A DNA stretch of 64,000 bases from Clostridia bacterium (GTDB lineage Bacteria > Bacillota > Clostridia > Oscillospirales > Acutalibacteraceae): contig JAFVVQ010000019.1 in assembly GCA_017502085.1 (NCBI GenBank), forward strand, positions 1 to 64,000, written 5' to 3'. The translations under genes and the position numbers were made by a program. Shown here piece after piece: positions 8,304 through 16,723 of the stretch (position 1 is the first letter of the stretch; each line of letters opens with the position of its first letter). The notes under the pieces are model-generated. The model was given only the letters and a program-made list of their open reading frames with translations. It did not search any database and was not told the origin of the DNA.

Positions 8304-9226
8304 GAGTAGTTTTTATGGGTACGCCCGAATTTGCCGTACCTTGTCTGCAAAGGCTGATTGACTGCGGCCACGAGGTTACGGGTGTTTTCACTCAGCCCGA
8401 TAAGCCTCAGGGCAGAAAAATGATAATGACGCCTCCTCCCGTCAAGGTGCTTGCGGAAAATAACGGCATCAAGGTTTATCAGCCCGTCAAAATGCGTGAC
8501 GGTACTGCTCTTGAGATGCTCAGAGAAGCTGACCCCGAGCTTGTTATTGTTGTTGCATACGGCAAGATTCTTCCCAAAGAAATTCTTGAATTTCCGAAAT
8601 ACGGATGCATCAATATCCACGCATCGCTTCTGCCTCTTCTCAGGGGTGCGGCACCGATTCAGTGGTCGGTTATCAACGGCTTTTCAGAAACGGGTGTCAC
8701 GTCAATGCAGATGGACGAGGGACTCGATACGGGCGATATGCTTATCAAAGGCGCAGTTGAAATCGGTGAAAACGAAACAGCAGGCGAGCTTCACGACAGA
8801 CTTTCCGCTCTTGGTGCGGATATTCTTGAAGAAACAATCGATGCGCTTCTTAAGGGTGAACTTAAACCCGAAAAGCAAAACCACGATGCATTCACTTATG
8901 CTCCGATGCTTTCCAAGGAACTTTCACCCGTTGACTGGAATGCATCTGCAATTGAGGTTCATAATAAAATCAGGGGTCTTTCGCCCTGGCCGTCGGCAAA
9001 TGCAACCCTCGGCGGCAAAAAGATAAAGCTTCATAAATCCGTTCTTGCAAAAGAAAAGGGAAGCAAAGCGGGTGAGATTGTTGTTGCCGATAAAAGGCTC
9101 GTTGTTGCCTGTGGTGATCTTAACTGCATCGAGATTCTTGAGCTTCAGGCAGAGGGTAAAAAATCAATGAGTGCGGCTGATTTTCTCAGGGGTAATGCGG
9201 TTGAGAAAGGCACTCTGATGGATTGA
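8300..9226 (+). CDS. fmt: Methionyl-tRNA formyltransferase
   Basis: 308 residues. The N-terminal formyl-transfer domain begins MRVVFMGTPEFAVPCL and contains INIHASLLPLLRGAAPIQWSV with the catalytic Asn/His, and MDEGLDTGDM. The C-terminal OB-like domain follows from about residue 205 (IRGLSPWPSANATL). It formylates initiator Met-tRNA with 10-formyltetrahydrofolate, the product of Fhs encoded at 25.4 kb in this window. It overlaps def by four bases. Confidence 0.95.
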   Translation: MRVVFMGTPEFAVPCLQRLIDCGHEVTGVFTQPDKPQGRKMIMTPPPVKVLAENNGIKVYQPVKMRDGTALEMLREADPELVIVVAYGKILPKEILEFPKYGCINIHASLLPLLRGAAPIQWSVINGFSETGVTSMQMDEGLDTGDMLIKGAVEIGENETAGELHDRLSALGADILEETIDALLKGELKPEKQNHDAFTYAPMLSKELSPVDWNASAIEVHNKIRGLSPWPSANATLGGKKIKLHKSVLAKEKGSKAGEIVVADKRLVVACGDLNCIEILELQAEGKKSMSAADFLRGNAVEKGTLMD

Positions 9227-9244
9227 TGTGAAAGGAGAAACGTT

Positions 9245-9949
9245 ATGTACGGATTCTTTATCGACTATTGGTATATAATTCTTGTTATTCCGGCAATGAT
9301 TATCGCAATGATTGCGCAGTATAAAGTCAAATCAACCTTCAACAAATTTTCGAAGGTCAGGAATATGAGAAATATTACGGGCGCATATGCTGCTCAGGCT
9401 GTACTCAGTTATTACGGTATAACAGACGTACGCATTGAACGTGTCAACGGTAAACTGACCGACCATTTCGACCCGAGAACAAAGGTTATCAGGCTTTCCG
9501 ACGGTGTATATGACAGTACGAGTGTTGCCGCAATCGGTGTTGCCTGCCACGAGGCGGGTCACGCGGCTCAGCACGCAGAGGGTTATGCTCCGATCAGAAT
9601 CAGAAACACTCTTGTTCCTGTTTGCAATATCGGTTCAACTCTCGGCGTACCTCTTGCCCTTATCGGTCTTTTCCTTTCGTTCGATATTCTTATTTATATC
9701 GGTATTGCTCTTTATGCGGGTATTTTTATCTTCCATCTTGTAACTCTGCCCGTTGAATTCAATGCAAGTCAAAGAGCAATTTCCGTTATTGACAGCACGG
9801 ATTTGCTCTATGATGACGAGATCGGCGGAGCAAAGAAGGTGCTTTCTGCGGCGGCTATGACCTATGTTGCATCGATGCTCGTTGCTCTTGCCAACCTGCT
9901 TCGTTTTGCGCTCCGTATTCTTGCAGCAAGCGGCAGAAGAAGAAATTGA
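9245..9949 (+). CDS. Membrane zinc metallopeptidase, YugP family
   Basis: 234 residues. A membrane helix lies at about 8-23, then the zinc-site motif CHEAGHAAQH at about 100-109 (HExxH class), followed by three or four further hydrophobic segments. It matches the YugP/DUF2268-like family often called zinc-dependent membrane peptidase; the substrate is unknown. It stands between fmt and rsmB, its usual place in Clostridia. AAAGGAG is 6 bases before the ATG. Confidence 0.9.
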   Translation: MYGFFIDYWYIILVIPAMIIAMIAQYKVKSTFNKFSKVRNMRNITGAYAAQAVLSYYGITDVRIERVNGKLTDHFDPRTKVIRLSDGVYDSTSVAAIGVACHEAGHAAQHAEGYAPIRIRNTLVPVCNIGSTLGVPLALIGLFLSFDILIYIGIALYAGIFIFHLVTLPVEFNASQRAISVIDSTDLLYDDEIGGAKKVLSAAAMTYVASMLVALANLLRFALRILAASGRRRN

Positions 9950-9972
9950 CCCCCGAAAGGATGTTCTGAAAT

Positions 9973-11307
9973 ATGAAAACTGCGAGGCAGGCGGCGTTTG
10001 AAGCCTTGCTCAAAATACAGAGAGAGGGAGCTTATTCAAATCTTGTTGTTGATGCGGCTCTTAAAGAAAACGACCATTTTGACGAAAGAGACAAGGCTTT
10101 CTTCTCAAATCTTGTTTACGGTACGCTTGACAGACTGATTCTGATCGACTATAACCTCAGCCTTTATCTCAATCAGCCTGTGCGTAAGCTCAAGCCTGAA
10201 CTTCATACAATACTCAGGCTCGGTACATATCAGCTTCTTTTTCTTGACAAAGTGCCGTCAAGAGCGGCAGTCAATGAAAGTGTTAATCTTGCAAAGGTCA
10301 ACAAATCTGCGTTTGCGGCATCGCTTGTCAATGCGGTGCTTCGCAGGGTAGCCGATAACGGACTCAGACTTCCCGAGGGGGCAGAAACAAGTCCCGCTTA
10401 CCTTGCAATCAAATATTCGTGTCCCGAGTGGCTCATAGCTCTCTGGATTGAGTCTTACGGTTTTGACAATGCGGTTGCCATTGCCGAAAAGGCGCTTGAA
10501 CCCGCACCTGTAATAGTGAAGGTGAATACCACAAAAACAACGGCTGACGACCTTATCTGGAAACTTGCGGAGGATGGGGTTATTGCCGAAAAGGTTGAGA
10601 ATTTCCCCGATTCGCTTGTGCTTAATAATACGGGAGCGGTCGAAGAACTGGCTGCGTATCGGGAAGGTCTTTTCCACGCTCAGGATTTCGCTTCTCAGCT
10701 TTGCTGCAGAGCGGTTGATGCGAAAATCGGTGAAACCGTATTTGACCTCTGCTCCGCACCGGGCGGTAAGGCATTTACCATTGCCGAAGCAATGCAGAAT
10801 ACGGGCTGCGTGAGAGCGTTTGACATCTATCAGTCAAGAGTCGATCTTATCAAAAACGGTGCGAAACGTCTCGGACTCATCAACGTTTACGCATATCTTT
10901 CCGATGCGTCGATTTATAACGAGAATTACGGTCTGGCTGATAAGGTCCTTTGTGACGTGCCCTGCTCGGGTCTCGGTATAATAAGACGCAAACCTGAAAT
11001 CAGATTCAAGAAAACAGCCGATATTGACAATTTACCTGAATTGCAGTATCGTATACTATGCAATGCCACAAGATATCTCAAGGATGGCGGCAGACTTGTT
11101 TATTCAACCTGCACGCTGAATCCCAAGGAGAATGAGGATGTCTGCAACAGATTCCTTGCAGAGCATCCCGAGTTCGAGGCAGTTGATATTTTCCCCGAAT
11201 TGCCCAGATACAGCGATAAGGATAAATATCTCACACTTATGCCTCATATCCATTCGACCGACGGATTTTTTGTTGCGGCATTCTGCAAAAACGGAGGAAA
11301 CCAATGA
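9973..11307 (+). CDS. rsmB: 16S rRNA (cytosine-5)-methyltransferase RsmB
   Basis: 444 residues. An N-terminal NusB-like RNA-binding domain comes first (about 1-140, starting KTARQAAFEALLKIQREGAY). A SAM-dependent methyltransferase domain follows, with FDLCSAPGGKAF as the cofactor loop, the catalytic CDVPCSGLG, and YSTCTLNPKENEDV carrying the second conserved cysteine. It makes m5C967 (E. coli numbering) in 16S rRNA. The end overlaps rlmN by four bases. Confidence 0.94.
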   Translation: MKTARQAAFEALLKIQREGAYSNLVVDAALKENDHFDERDKAFFSNLVYGTLDRLILIDYNLSLYLNQPVRKLKPELHTILRLGTYQLLFLDKVPSRAAVNESVNLAKVNKSAFAASLVNAVLRRVADNGLRLPEGAETSPAYLAIKYSCPEWLIALWIESYGFDNAVAIAEKALEPAPVIVKVNTTKTTADDLIWKLAEDGVIAEKVENFPDSLVLNNTGAVEELAAYREGLFHAQDFASQLCCRAVDAKIGETVFDLCSAPGGKAFTIAEAMQNTGCVRAFDIYQSRVDLIKNGAKRLGLINVYAYLSDASIYNENYGLADKVLCDVPCSGLGIIRRKPEIRFKKTADIDNLPELQYRILCNATRYLKDGGRLVYSTCTLNPKENEDVCNRFLAEHPEFEAVDIFPELPRYSDKDKYLTLMPHIHSTDGFFVAAFCKNGGNQ

Positions 11308-12359
11308 CAAGGGATATTTTATCAATGACCTTTGAAGAGCTCTCGCAGGCTTTTACCCACGAGGGTATTCAGGGCTTTCGCTCAAAGCAGGTGTATGAAT
11401 GGCTTCACCGTCACCTTGCCTTGAGTTATGATGAAATGACCAATCTTCCCAAGTCTCTCCGCGAGGAGCTTAAGGAGAAATTCCCGATAATAACCTGCAC
11501 GGTTGTCCGCAAGCAGGTCTCAAAGGCGGACGGCACGGTCAAGCTGCTGTTTGAAATGCAGGACGGCGACTACGTAGAAAGCGTTGTGATGAAATATAAA
11601 TACGGCTATACGATTTGTGTTTCGTCGCAGATAGGCTGCAAGATGGGATGTGCATTCTGCGCATCGACCCTCGGCGGATTCAAAAGAAGTCTGACTGCGG
11701 GTGAAATTCTGTCTCAGGTCTACGTTGCTCAGAAGGAATTGGGAGAAAGAATTTCGCATATCGTGCTTATGGGCATGGGTGAGCCGCTTGATAATTATGA
11801 CAACGTAATGCGGTTCATAACACTTGTTACCGACGAGAAAGGTATCAACCTTTCAATGCGTAACATATCACTCTCGACCTGTGGCATCGTGCCGAAAATC
11901 AGAGAATTGCTCGATAAAAAGCTCCAGCTGACTTTGTCAATATCACTGCATGCTCCGACTGATGAGCTGCGTGATAAAATAATGCCCGTCAACCACAGAT
12001 ACAAGGTGGCTGAGCTTCTTGCAATATGCAGAAAGTATGCGGGTGAAACCTCGAGGCGGATATCGTTTGAATATGCGATGCTTTCGGGTGTCAATGATTC
12101 CGATGAATGCGCTTCAATCCTGGCTTCAAAGCTAAAAGGGATGCTGTGTCACGTTAATCTGATTCCCGTCAACGAGGTCAAGGAAAGTCCTTTCAGGCCA
12201 AGCAGCCCCGAAAGGGTTGAAAGATTTGTTTCTATTCTTTCAAAAAACGGCATCAATGCAACGGTGCGCCGTAAACTGGGCTCCGATATAGATGCTTCAT
12301 GCGGTCAGTTGCGCCGCAAAGAAAAAGAAAAAAATGAAAAGGAGGGAGCAGAAGAATGA
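11304..12359 (+). CDS. rlmN: Dual-specificity RNA methyltransferase RlmN
   Basis: 351 residues. The radical SAM cluster motif is CKMGCAFCAST (CxxxCxxC), and the C-terminal catalytic cysteine is in DASCGQLRRK. It methylates C2 of A2503 in 23S rRNA and A37 of some tRNAs. The last residues are a Lys/Glu-rich tail (KEKEKNEKEGAEE) beyond the domain. It overlaps both neighbours by ATGA-type junctions (rsmB before, prpC after), so rsmB-rlmN-prpC are translationally coupled. Confidence 0.95.
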   Translation: MTRDILSMTFEELSQAFTHEGIQGFRSKQVYEWLHRHLALSYDEMTNLPKSLREELKEKFPIITCTVVRKQVSKADGTVKLLFEMQDGDYVESVVMKYKYGYTICVSSQIGCKMGCAFCASTLGGFKRSLTAGEILSQVYVAQKELGERISHIVLMGMGEPLDNYDNVMRFITLVTDEKGINLSMRNISLSTCGIVPKIRELLDKKLQLTLSISLHAPTDELRDKIMPVNHRYKVAELLAICRKYAGETSRRISFEYAMLSGVNDSDECASILASKLKGMLCHVNLIPVNEVKESPFRPSSPERVERFVSILSKNGINATVRRKLGSDIDASCGQLRRKEKEKNEKEGAEE

Positions 12360-13084
12360 AAATAGTTGCAAGAACCGATAAAGGTATCGTCAGAGAAAAC
12401 AACCAGGATTCCTATACGGGCGGTGAACTCATCGGCGGCGTAGGGTATGCAATTGTCTGTGACGGAATGGGTGGTGCCGCAGAAGGCGCGTTTGCCAGCT
12501 CCGAGGCGGTCAAGATAATCCGCGAAAAAATCTGCAGCGGTTATAAAAACGGTATGAGTGATATTTCTGTCAAGGCGTTGCTTGTTTCTGCTCTTGAAAA
12601 TGCAAACAAACATATTTATATGCTCTCTCTGACCGATGATAAATATTCCGGTATGGGCACAACTGCCGTTGCCGCAATCATAACGGATGAATTTGTGTAT
12701 ATTGCTCATGTTGGTGACAGCAGAGCTTATATGATTTCGCAGGGTAAGGCTGTTCAGCTGACGCGCGACCATACCGTTGTTCAGAATATGCTTGAAAACG
12801 GCGAGATAACCCCCGAAGAGGTTGCCGACCATCCGAAAAAACATATTATAACACGGGCAATCGGAGTCGACAGTGAACTTGCCGTTGATTTCTGTCAGGA
12901 AGATTTCTACGATGATTCTCTGCTTCTTCTCTGCACAGACGGTTTATCAAACTATGCCAATCCCGAAGATATTGTTGAACTGACGGGTGACGGCAAATAT
13001 CTCAGATATGCCGACAGACTTGTTAATCTTGCGCTTGAAAACGGCGGAGGCGATAACGTAACCGTTGTTACGGTTTCAATGTGA
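12356..13084 (+). CDS. prpC: PP2C-type Ser/Thr phosphatase (PrpC/Stp1)
   Basis: 242 residues. PPM/PP2C metal-site motifs are present: RENNQDS near the start, CDGMGGAAEGAFAS, HVGDSRAYM, CTDGLSNY and GGGDNVTVV. It opposes the PrkC kinase encoded next and is part of the conserved prpC-prkC-rsgA block. It is cytoplasmic, with no membrane helix. Length and motif order are as expected. Confidence 0.95.
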   Translation: MKIVARTDKGIVRENNQDSYTGGELIGGVGYAIVCDGMGGAAEGAFASSEAVKIIREKICSGYKNGMSDISVKALLVSALENANKHIYMLSLTDDKYSGMGTTAVAAIITDEFVYIAHVGDSRAYMISQGKAVQLTRDHTVVQNMLENGEITPEEVADHPKKHIITRAIGVDSELAVDFCQEDFYDDSLLLLCTDGLSNYANPEDIVELTGDGKYLRYADRLVNLALENGGGDNVTVVTVSM

Positions 13085-13118
13085 TTTCGCAGGACGAAAC
13101 TTTGAAAGGAACGATCAT

Positions 13119-15380
13119 ATGGATAATTATACCGGTAAAAGGATTGACGGACGCTACGAGATTCAGGAAGTAATCGGCGTAGGCGGTATGGCGGTTGTTT
13201 ATAGAGCTTATGATAATATTGATGACAGGATTGTTGCTGTCAAGATTCTGAAGGACGAATACCTTGCAAACGAGGAATTTCGCCGCAGATTCAAAAATGA
13301 GTCCAAGGCAATTGCGGTTTTGTCGCATCCGAATATTGTTAAGGTTTATAACGTCAGCTACGGTGACAAGCTTCAGTATATTGTAATGGAATATGTTGAA
13401 GGTATCACCCTCAAGGAATATATTGAGCAGCAGGGAAGACTCGGTATCAAAGAGACCGTGCATTTCACAATGCAGATTCTCCGTGCGCTTCAGCACGCTC
13501 ACGATAAGGGTATTGTCCACAGAGACATCAAGCCCCAGAATATTATGCTGCTCTCGAATGGCAGCATCAAGGTGACGGATTTTGGTATTGCCAGATTCAG
13601 CTACAGTGACACAAAAACGATGACTGACAGCGCAATCGGCTCTGTTCACTATATAAGCCCTGAGCAGGCAAAGGGTGAAACAACCGATGACAGAGCAGAT
13701 ATCTATTCCGTCGGCGTTGTTATGTACGAAATGCTTACGGGTCAGTTGCCTTTCCAGTCGGATAACTCTGTTTCCGTTGCGCTTATGCAGCTTCAGAACG
13801 AGGCAAAGAGACCCAGAGAACTTAATAATAATATTCCCGTAGGTCTTGAGCAGATTGTTATGCACGCAATGAGAAAGACCGCAAGAGAAAGATATCAGTC
13901 AGCGGCGGAAATGCTTCTTGATATCGAAGAATTCAAGAGAAACCCGACTATCAGATTCCAGAAGGACTATTTTGTTGATAATGATCCCACAAAGTATGTC
14001 AACAAGAAGCCGTCTGTACCTACGGTGCCTCCCGTTGTTACTCCTCCGGTAACGCCACCTCCCGCAGTTGATCCGGGTTTCGGGCTTGAGAATGATGACG
14101 AAGAAACGGAGAATGACGGCAACAGAAAAACAGCAATTATCCTCGGTGTTGTTGCGGGATTCGTTATGTTTATTATTGCCGCAATTGCCATTCTCTGGTT
14201 TGTTCGTCCCGAAATTATCGACAGCATTCCTGTTCTCAATAAGATTGTTCATACAGAAACTGCATCGGTACCCGATTTCGTAGGCAAGAACTTTGAAAAG
14301 GATATCGACGGCAAGGCAAAGTATGAGGGATATTATAATTTTGAAATTATCGAAGAGCCCAAGACAGGCTATGAAAACGGCGTTGTTCACGCTCAGGATC
14401 CCAAGTCAGGCACGGAGCGAAAAGACGGCGAAGTGATGACGGTTACTCTGTACGTTACCAATAATAACAAGAAATCCATTGTTCCTGACGTTGTCGGTAT
14501 GAACTGGGAACAGGCACAGAAGCAGATTGAAAGCAAGGGATTCAAGGTCTATATTGTTCCCGAAATGAATCTCACCGAAAGCTTCGGCACGGTTCTCAGA
14601 ACAGACCCCAAGGTCGGTGACGAGGTCGATGTCGGTTCGACAATCAACATTTATTATGCATCTGATGCCAATATGATAACGGTTGTTGATGCTACGGGTT
14701 GGGACGTTTCCACCTCAACCGCGCTGCTCCAGTCGCAGGGTCTGAAAGTCAACCCCGTTGTAATTGAGGAAGACAGTGACAAACCTGCGGGTGAAGTTAT
14801 TTCGCATAGCCCCAAGGCAGGCGATTTGGTTTACCCCGGCACTGAAGTTGTTCTGACGGTAAGCACCGGTGTCCCGCTTTCATCTGAAGCAAAGATTGTG
14901 TTCAATCTTCCCTCAAAATCTTCAAGAGGTACACTTGAAGTGTTCGTCAATAATGAGTTGAGTCAGGAAAAACCTGTCCTTCTCGACGGCAGCTCATATG
15001 AACTTCTTGTTCAGGGCAGCGGTGAGAATAAGTCGGTCAAGGTTTATATCGACGGCAAGGAGCATTACACCTGCACCGTTAATTTCACATCAAATCCCGC
15101 AGTTGTAACAAATGCGACTTACACAAACGGCTTCAACGTCACTTCGGCAAAGCTTCCCGATGTTACGGGCAAGACCGAAACTGAAGCCAGATCAGAACTT
15201 GCGGCTGCAGGTTTCTGGAACGTTTACGTTACGGGTGTACCCGTTATCGATCCGAAACAGAACGGTGTTATTCTTTCGCAGTCACCCAAAGGCGGAACAT
15301 CAGGCTCACTCTTCGGCTCGATTTATTCCGTTGACCAGAAGATTGACCTTATTGTCGGTCAGTTGGAGGGCGTATTTTGA
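13119..15380 (+). CDS. prkC: PASTA-domain Ser/Thr protein kinase (PrkC/StkP)
   Basis: 753 residues. The kinase domain covers about 1-275, with the Gly loop GVGGMAVV, Lys42, HRDIKPQN (134-141) and DFG (154-156). A Pro-rich linker and one membrane helix at about 338-362 follow. Outside the cell there are four PASTA-like repeats, three beginning near VPDFVG, VPDVVG and VVDATG; the fourth (LPDVTG) is separated by a beta-rich insertion of about 110 residues. PASTA domains sense muropeptides or cross-linking state. GAAAGGA at 13104-13110 places the start at ATG 13119; an in-frame upstream extension to 13065 lies inside prpC and lacks family similarity. It overlaps rsgA by ATGA-like contact. Confidence 0.95.
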   Translation: MDNYTGKRIDGRYEIQEVIGVGGMAVVYRAYDNIDDRIVAVKILKDEYLANEEFRRRFKNESKAIAVLSHPNIVKVYNVSYGDKLQYIVMEYVEGITLKEYIEQQGRLGIKETVHFTMQILRALQHAHDKGIVHRDIKPQNIMLLSNGSIKVTDFGIARFSYSDTKTMTDSAIGSVHYISPEQAKGETTDDRADIYSVGVVMYEMLTGQLPFQSDNSVSVALMQLQNEAKRPRELNNNIPVGLEQIVMHAMRKTARERYQSAAEMLLDIEEFKRNPTIRFQKDYFVDNDPTKYVNKKPSVPTVPPVVTPPVTPPPAVDPGFGLENDDEETENDGNRKTAIILGVVAGFVMFIIAAIAILWFVRPEIIDSIPVLNKIVHTETASVPDFVGKNFEKDIDGKAKYEGYYNFEIIEEPKTGYENGVVHAQDPKSGTERKDGEVMTVTLYVTNNNKKSIVPDVVGMNWEQAQKQIESKGFKVYIVPEMNLTESFGTVLRTDPKVGDEVDVGSTINIYYASDANMITVVDATGWDVSTSTALLQSQGLKVNPVVIEEDSDKPAGEVISHSPKAGDLVYPGTEVVLTVSTGVPLSSEAKIVFNLPSKSSRGTLEVFVNNELSQEKPVLLDGSSYELLVQGSGENKSVKVYIDGKEHYTCTVNFTSNPAVVTNATYTNGFNVTSAKLPDVTGKTETEARSELAAAGFWNVYVTGVPVIDPKQNGVILSQSPKGGTSGSLFGSIYSVDQKIDLIVGQLEGVF

Positions 15381-16297
15381 TTAAGTCAGAAGGAATTATT
15401 CTTAAGGGTATCGGCGGTTTCTATTATGTAGAAGCCGCCGACGGGATATATGAATGCAAGGCCAGAGGGGTTTTCAGAAAATCGAGAATCAAGCCTCTTG
15501 CCGGCGACAGAGTGGAAATCAGCATCAATGAAAATGCTGAAAACACTATCGACGTCATCAGGGAGAGAAGCAGCCTGATGCTCCGACCTCCCGTTGCCAA
15601 TATTGACCGTCTTTTTATCGTTTCGTCTGCCAGAGAGCCAAATCCCGTTTTGCTCATCATTGACAGATTAACGGCAATTGCAGTCAGCAGAGGCATTGAA
15701 CCGATTGTTGTTTTCACAAAAAGTGACCTTGCCGAAGTGAACGGATATATCGAAATATACCGCAAGGCGGGCATCAAAGCAATTGCTGTATCGTCTGTTA
15801 CGGGCGAAGGCGTGGAGCTTGTTAAGGCAGAACTCGAGAATCATATCAGTGCATTCTGCGGCAACAGCGGTGTGGGTAAGTCAACTCTTCTCAACGCCAT
15901 AAATCCTGCTCTTGCGCTCAAAACCGCTGAAATCAGCGATAAACTCGGCAGAGGCAGACACACAACCCGTGAAAGTGAGCTTTTCAAGGTAGAGGGCGGT
16001 TACGTAGCCGATACACCCGGATTTTCATCCCTTGAGCTTGAGGAAACTGAAATTATCCTCAAGGATGATTTACCCTATGCTTTCCCCGAGTTTGAGCCGT
16101 ATATCGGTCAATGCAGGTTCACATCCTGTCTTCACGTCAAAGACAAGGGATGCCGTATTCTTGAAGCAGTCGAAAACGGTGACGTTGCTGCGAGCCGTCA
16201 CGAAAGCTACTGCGTTATGATGGAACAGGCTAAAGAAATCAAGGAATGGGAAATTTCAAAGCTCAAAAATAAAAGTAACGAAAATCTCCGTCGCTGA
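15377..16297 (+). CDS. rsgA: Ribosome small subunit-dependent GTPase RsgA
   Basis: 306 residues. An N-terminal OB-fold is followed by a circularly permuted GTPase domain, so the motifs run out of the usual order: TKSDL (G4), then the P-loop GNSGVGKSTLLNAI (G1), and DTPGFSS (G3). A C-terminal zinc knuckle CRFTSCLHVKDKGC completes the family plan. It checks late 30S subunit assembly. It starts TTG or ATT-region near 15377, overlapping the end of prkC by four bases. In Bacillus the next genes are rpe and thiN; here neither is present before spoVM. Confidence 0.94.
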   Translation: MIKSEGIILKGIGGFYYVEAADGIYECKARGVFRKSRIKPLAGDRVEISINENAENTIDVIRERSSLMLRPPVANIDRLFIVSSAREPNPVLLIIDRLTAIAVSRGIEPIVVFTKSDLAEVNGYIEIYRKAGIKAIAVSSVTGEGVELVKAELENHISAFCGNSGVGKSTLLNAINPALALKTAEISDKLGRGRHTTRESELFKVEGGYVADTPGFSSLELEETEIILKDDLPYAFPEFEPYIGQCRFTSCLHVKDKGCRILEAVENGDVAASRHESYCVMMEQAKEIKEWEISKLKNKSNENLRR

Positions 16298-16377
16298 TTA
16301 TACTGTATTGAGTGAATACTCAAACGGCAAACGGCTGTGTCCGTCGGCTGTAAACGGTATTGTCGGGCGGTGATTTT

Positions 16378-16521
16378 TTGAGATGCTGTGATTTGAGATG
16401 CTCTGTCTGCATTGCGTTTGCGGTAGGTATGCTCGTTGCCGCTTTGTTTCCCTATACTCTGGCAATCGTTATCATCGCTGCCGTGTTGATAGTTGCAGGG
16501 CTCAGCCTCAGCCGATATTAA
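16378..16521 (+). CDS. Putative 47-residue membrane peptide between rsgA and spoVM
   Basis: A short frame from TTG 16378 to TAA 16519-16521, preceded by GGGCGGTGA at 16365-16373. The peptide starts MRCCDLRCSVCIAF, with four cysteines in the first eleven positions. It continues as two hydrophobic stretches around an FPY turn (GMLVAALF, then TLAIVIIAAVLIVAG) and ends SLSRY. The shape suggests a helical hairpin or single long membrane segment with a cytoplasmic Cys-rich end. I know no family name for it. The good ribosome binding site, high hydrophobicity and position 17 bases before spoVM support a real gene, but the TTG start is not certain. Confidence 0.55.
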   Translation: MRCCDLRCSVCIAFAVGMLVAALFPYTLAIVIIAAVLIVAGLSLSRY

Positions 16522-16538
16522 CGTAAGGGGGCGAAGCG

Positions 16539-16628
16539 ATGAAGGTTGTTGTTGTGCGAAGTCCCGCAATGCTTCGGGGAATTCTCGGATTGATTTTCGG
16601 CATCAAATGTCAGAAGAATACACCTTGA
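16539..16628 (+). CDS. spoVM: Stage V sporulation protein SpoVM
   Basis: 29 residues from ATG 16539 to TGA 16626-16628, with AAGGGGG at 16525-16531 seven bases upstream. The sequence aligns with the 26-residue Bacillus subtilis SpoVM along its length: initial MK, Pro9, Leu12, Gly14-Ile15 and Gly21 coincide, and the middle forms an amphipathic helix (MLRGILGLIFGIK). SpoVM marks the convex forespore membrane and anchors SpoIVA for spore coat assembly. In Bacillus it also lies just downstream of the prpC-prkC-rsgA block, so both sequence and position agree. The terminator at 16671 closes the unit. Confidence 0.88.
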   Translation: MKVVVVRSPAMLRGILGLIFGIKCQKNTP

Positions 16629-16670
16629 TCTGGTGCAAATAAAGGATAGACAATATAACATATGACAAAA

Positions 16671-16712
16671 CCCCTGACGGTTTCTTTCGATTCCGTCAGG
16701 GGTCATTTTTAT
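16671..16712. terminator. Bidirectional intrinsic terminator between spoVM and carB-dapF
   Basis: Perfect 10-bp stem CCCCTGACGG (16671-16680) and CCGTCAGGGG (16693-16702) with a 12-base loop. A T-rich stretch follows on the plus side and AAAA precedes it, which reads as TTTT on the minus side. It lies between convergent genes. Confidence 0.88.
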
Positions 16713-16723
16713 TTGTATATTAA

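Noticed and set aside
13065-13118. Upstream in-frame start of prkC
   Set aside because: Lies inside prpC; GAAAGGA and kinase-family similarity support ATG 13119.
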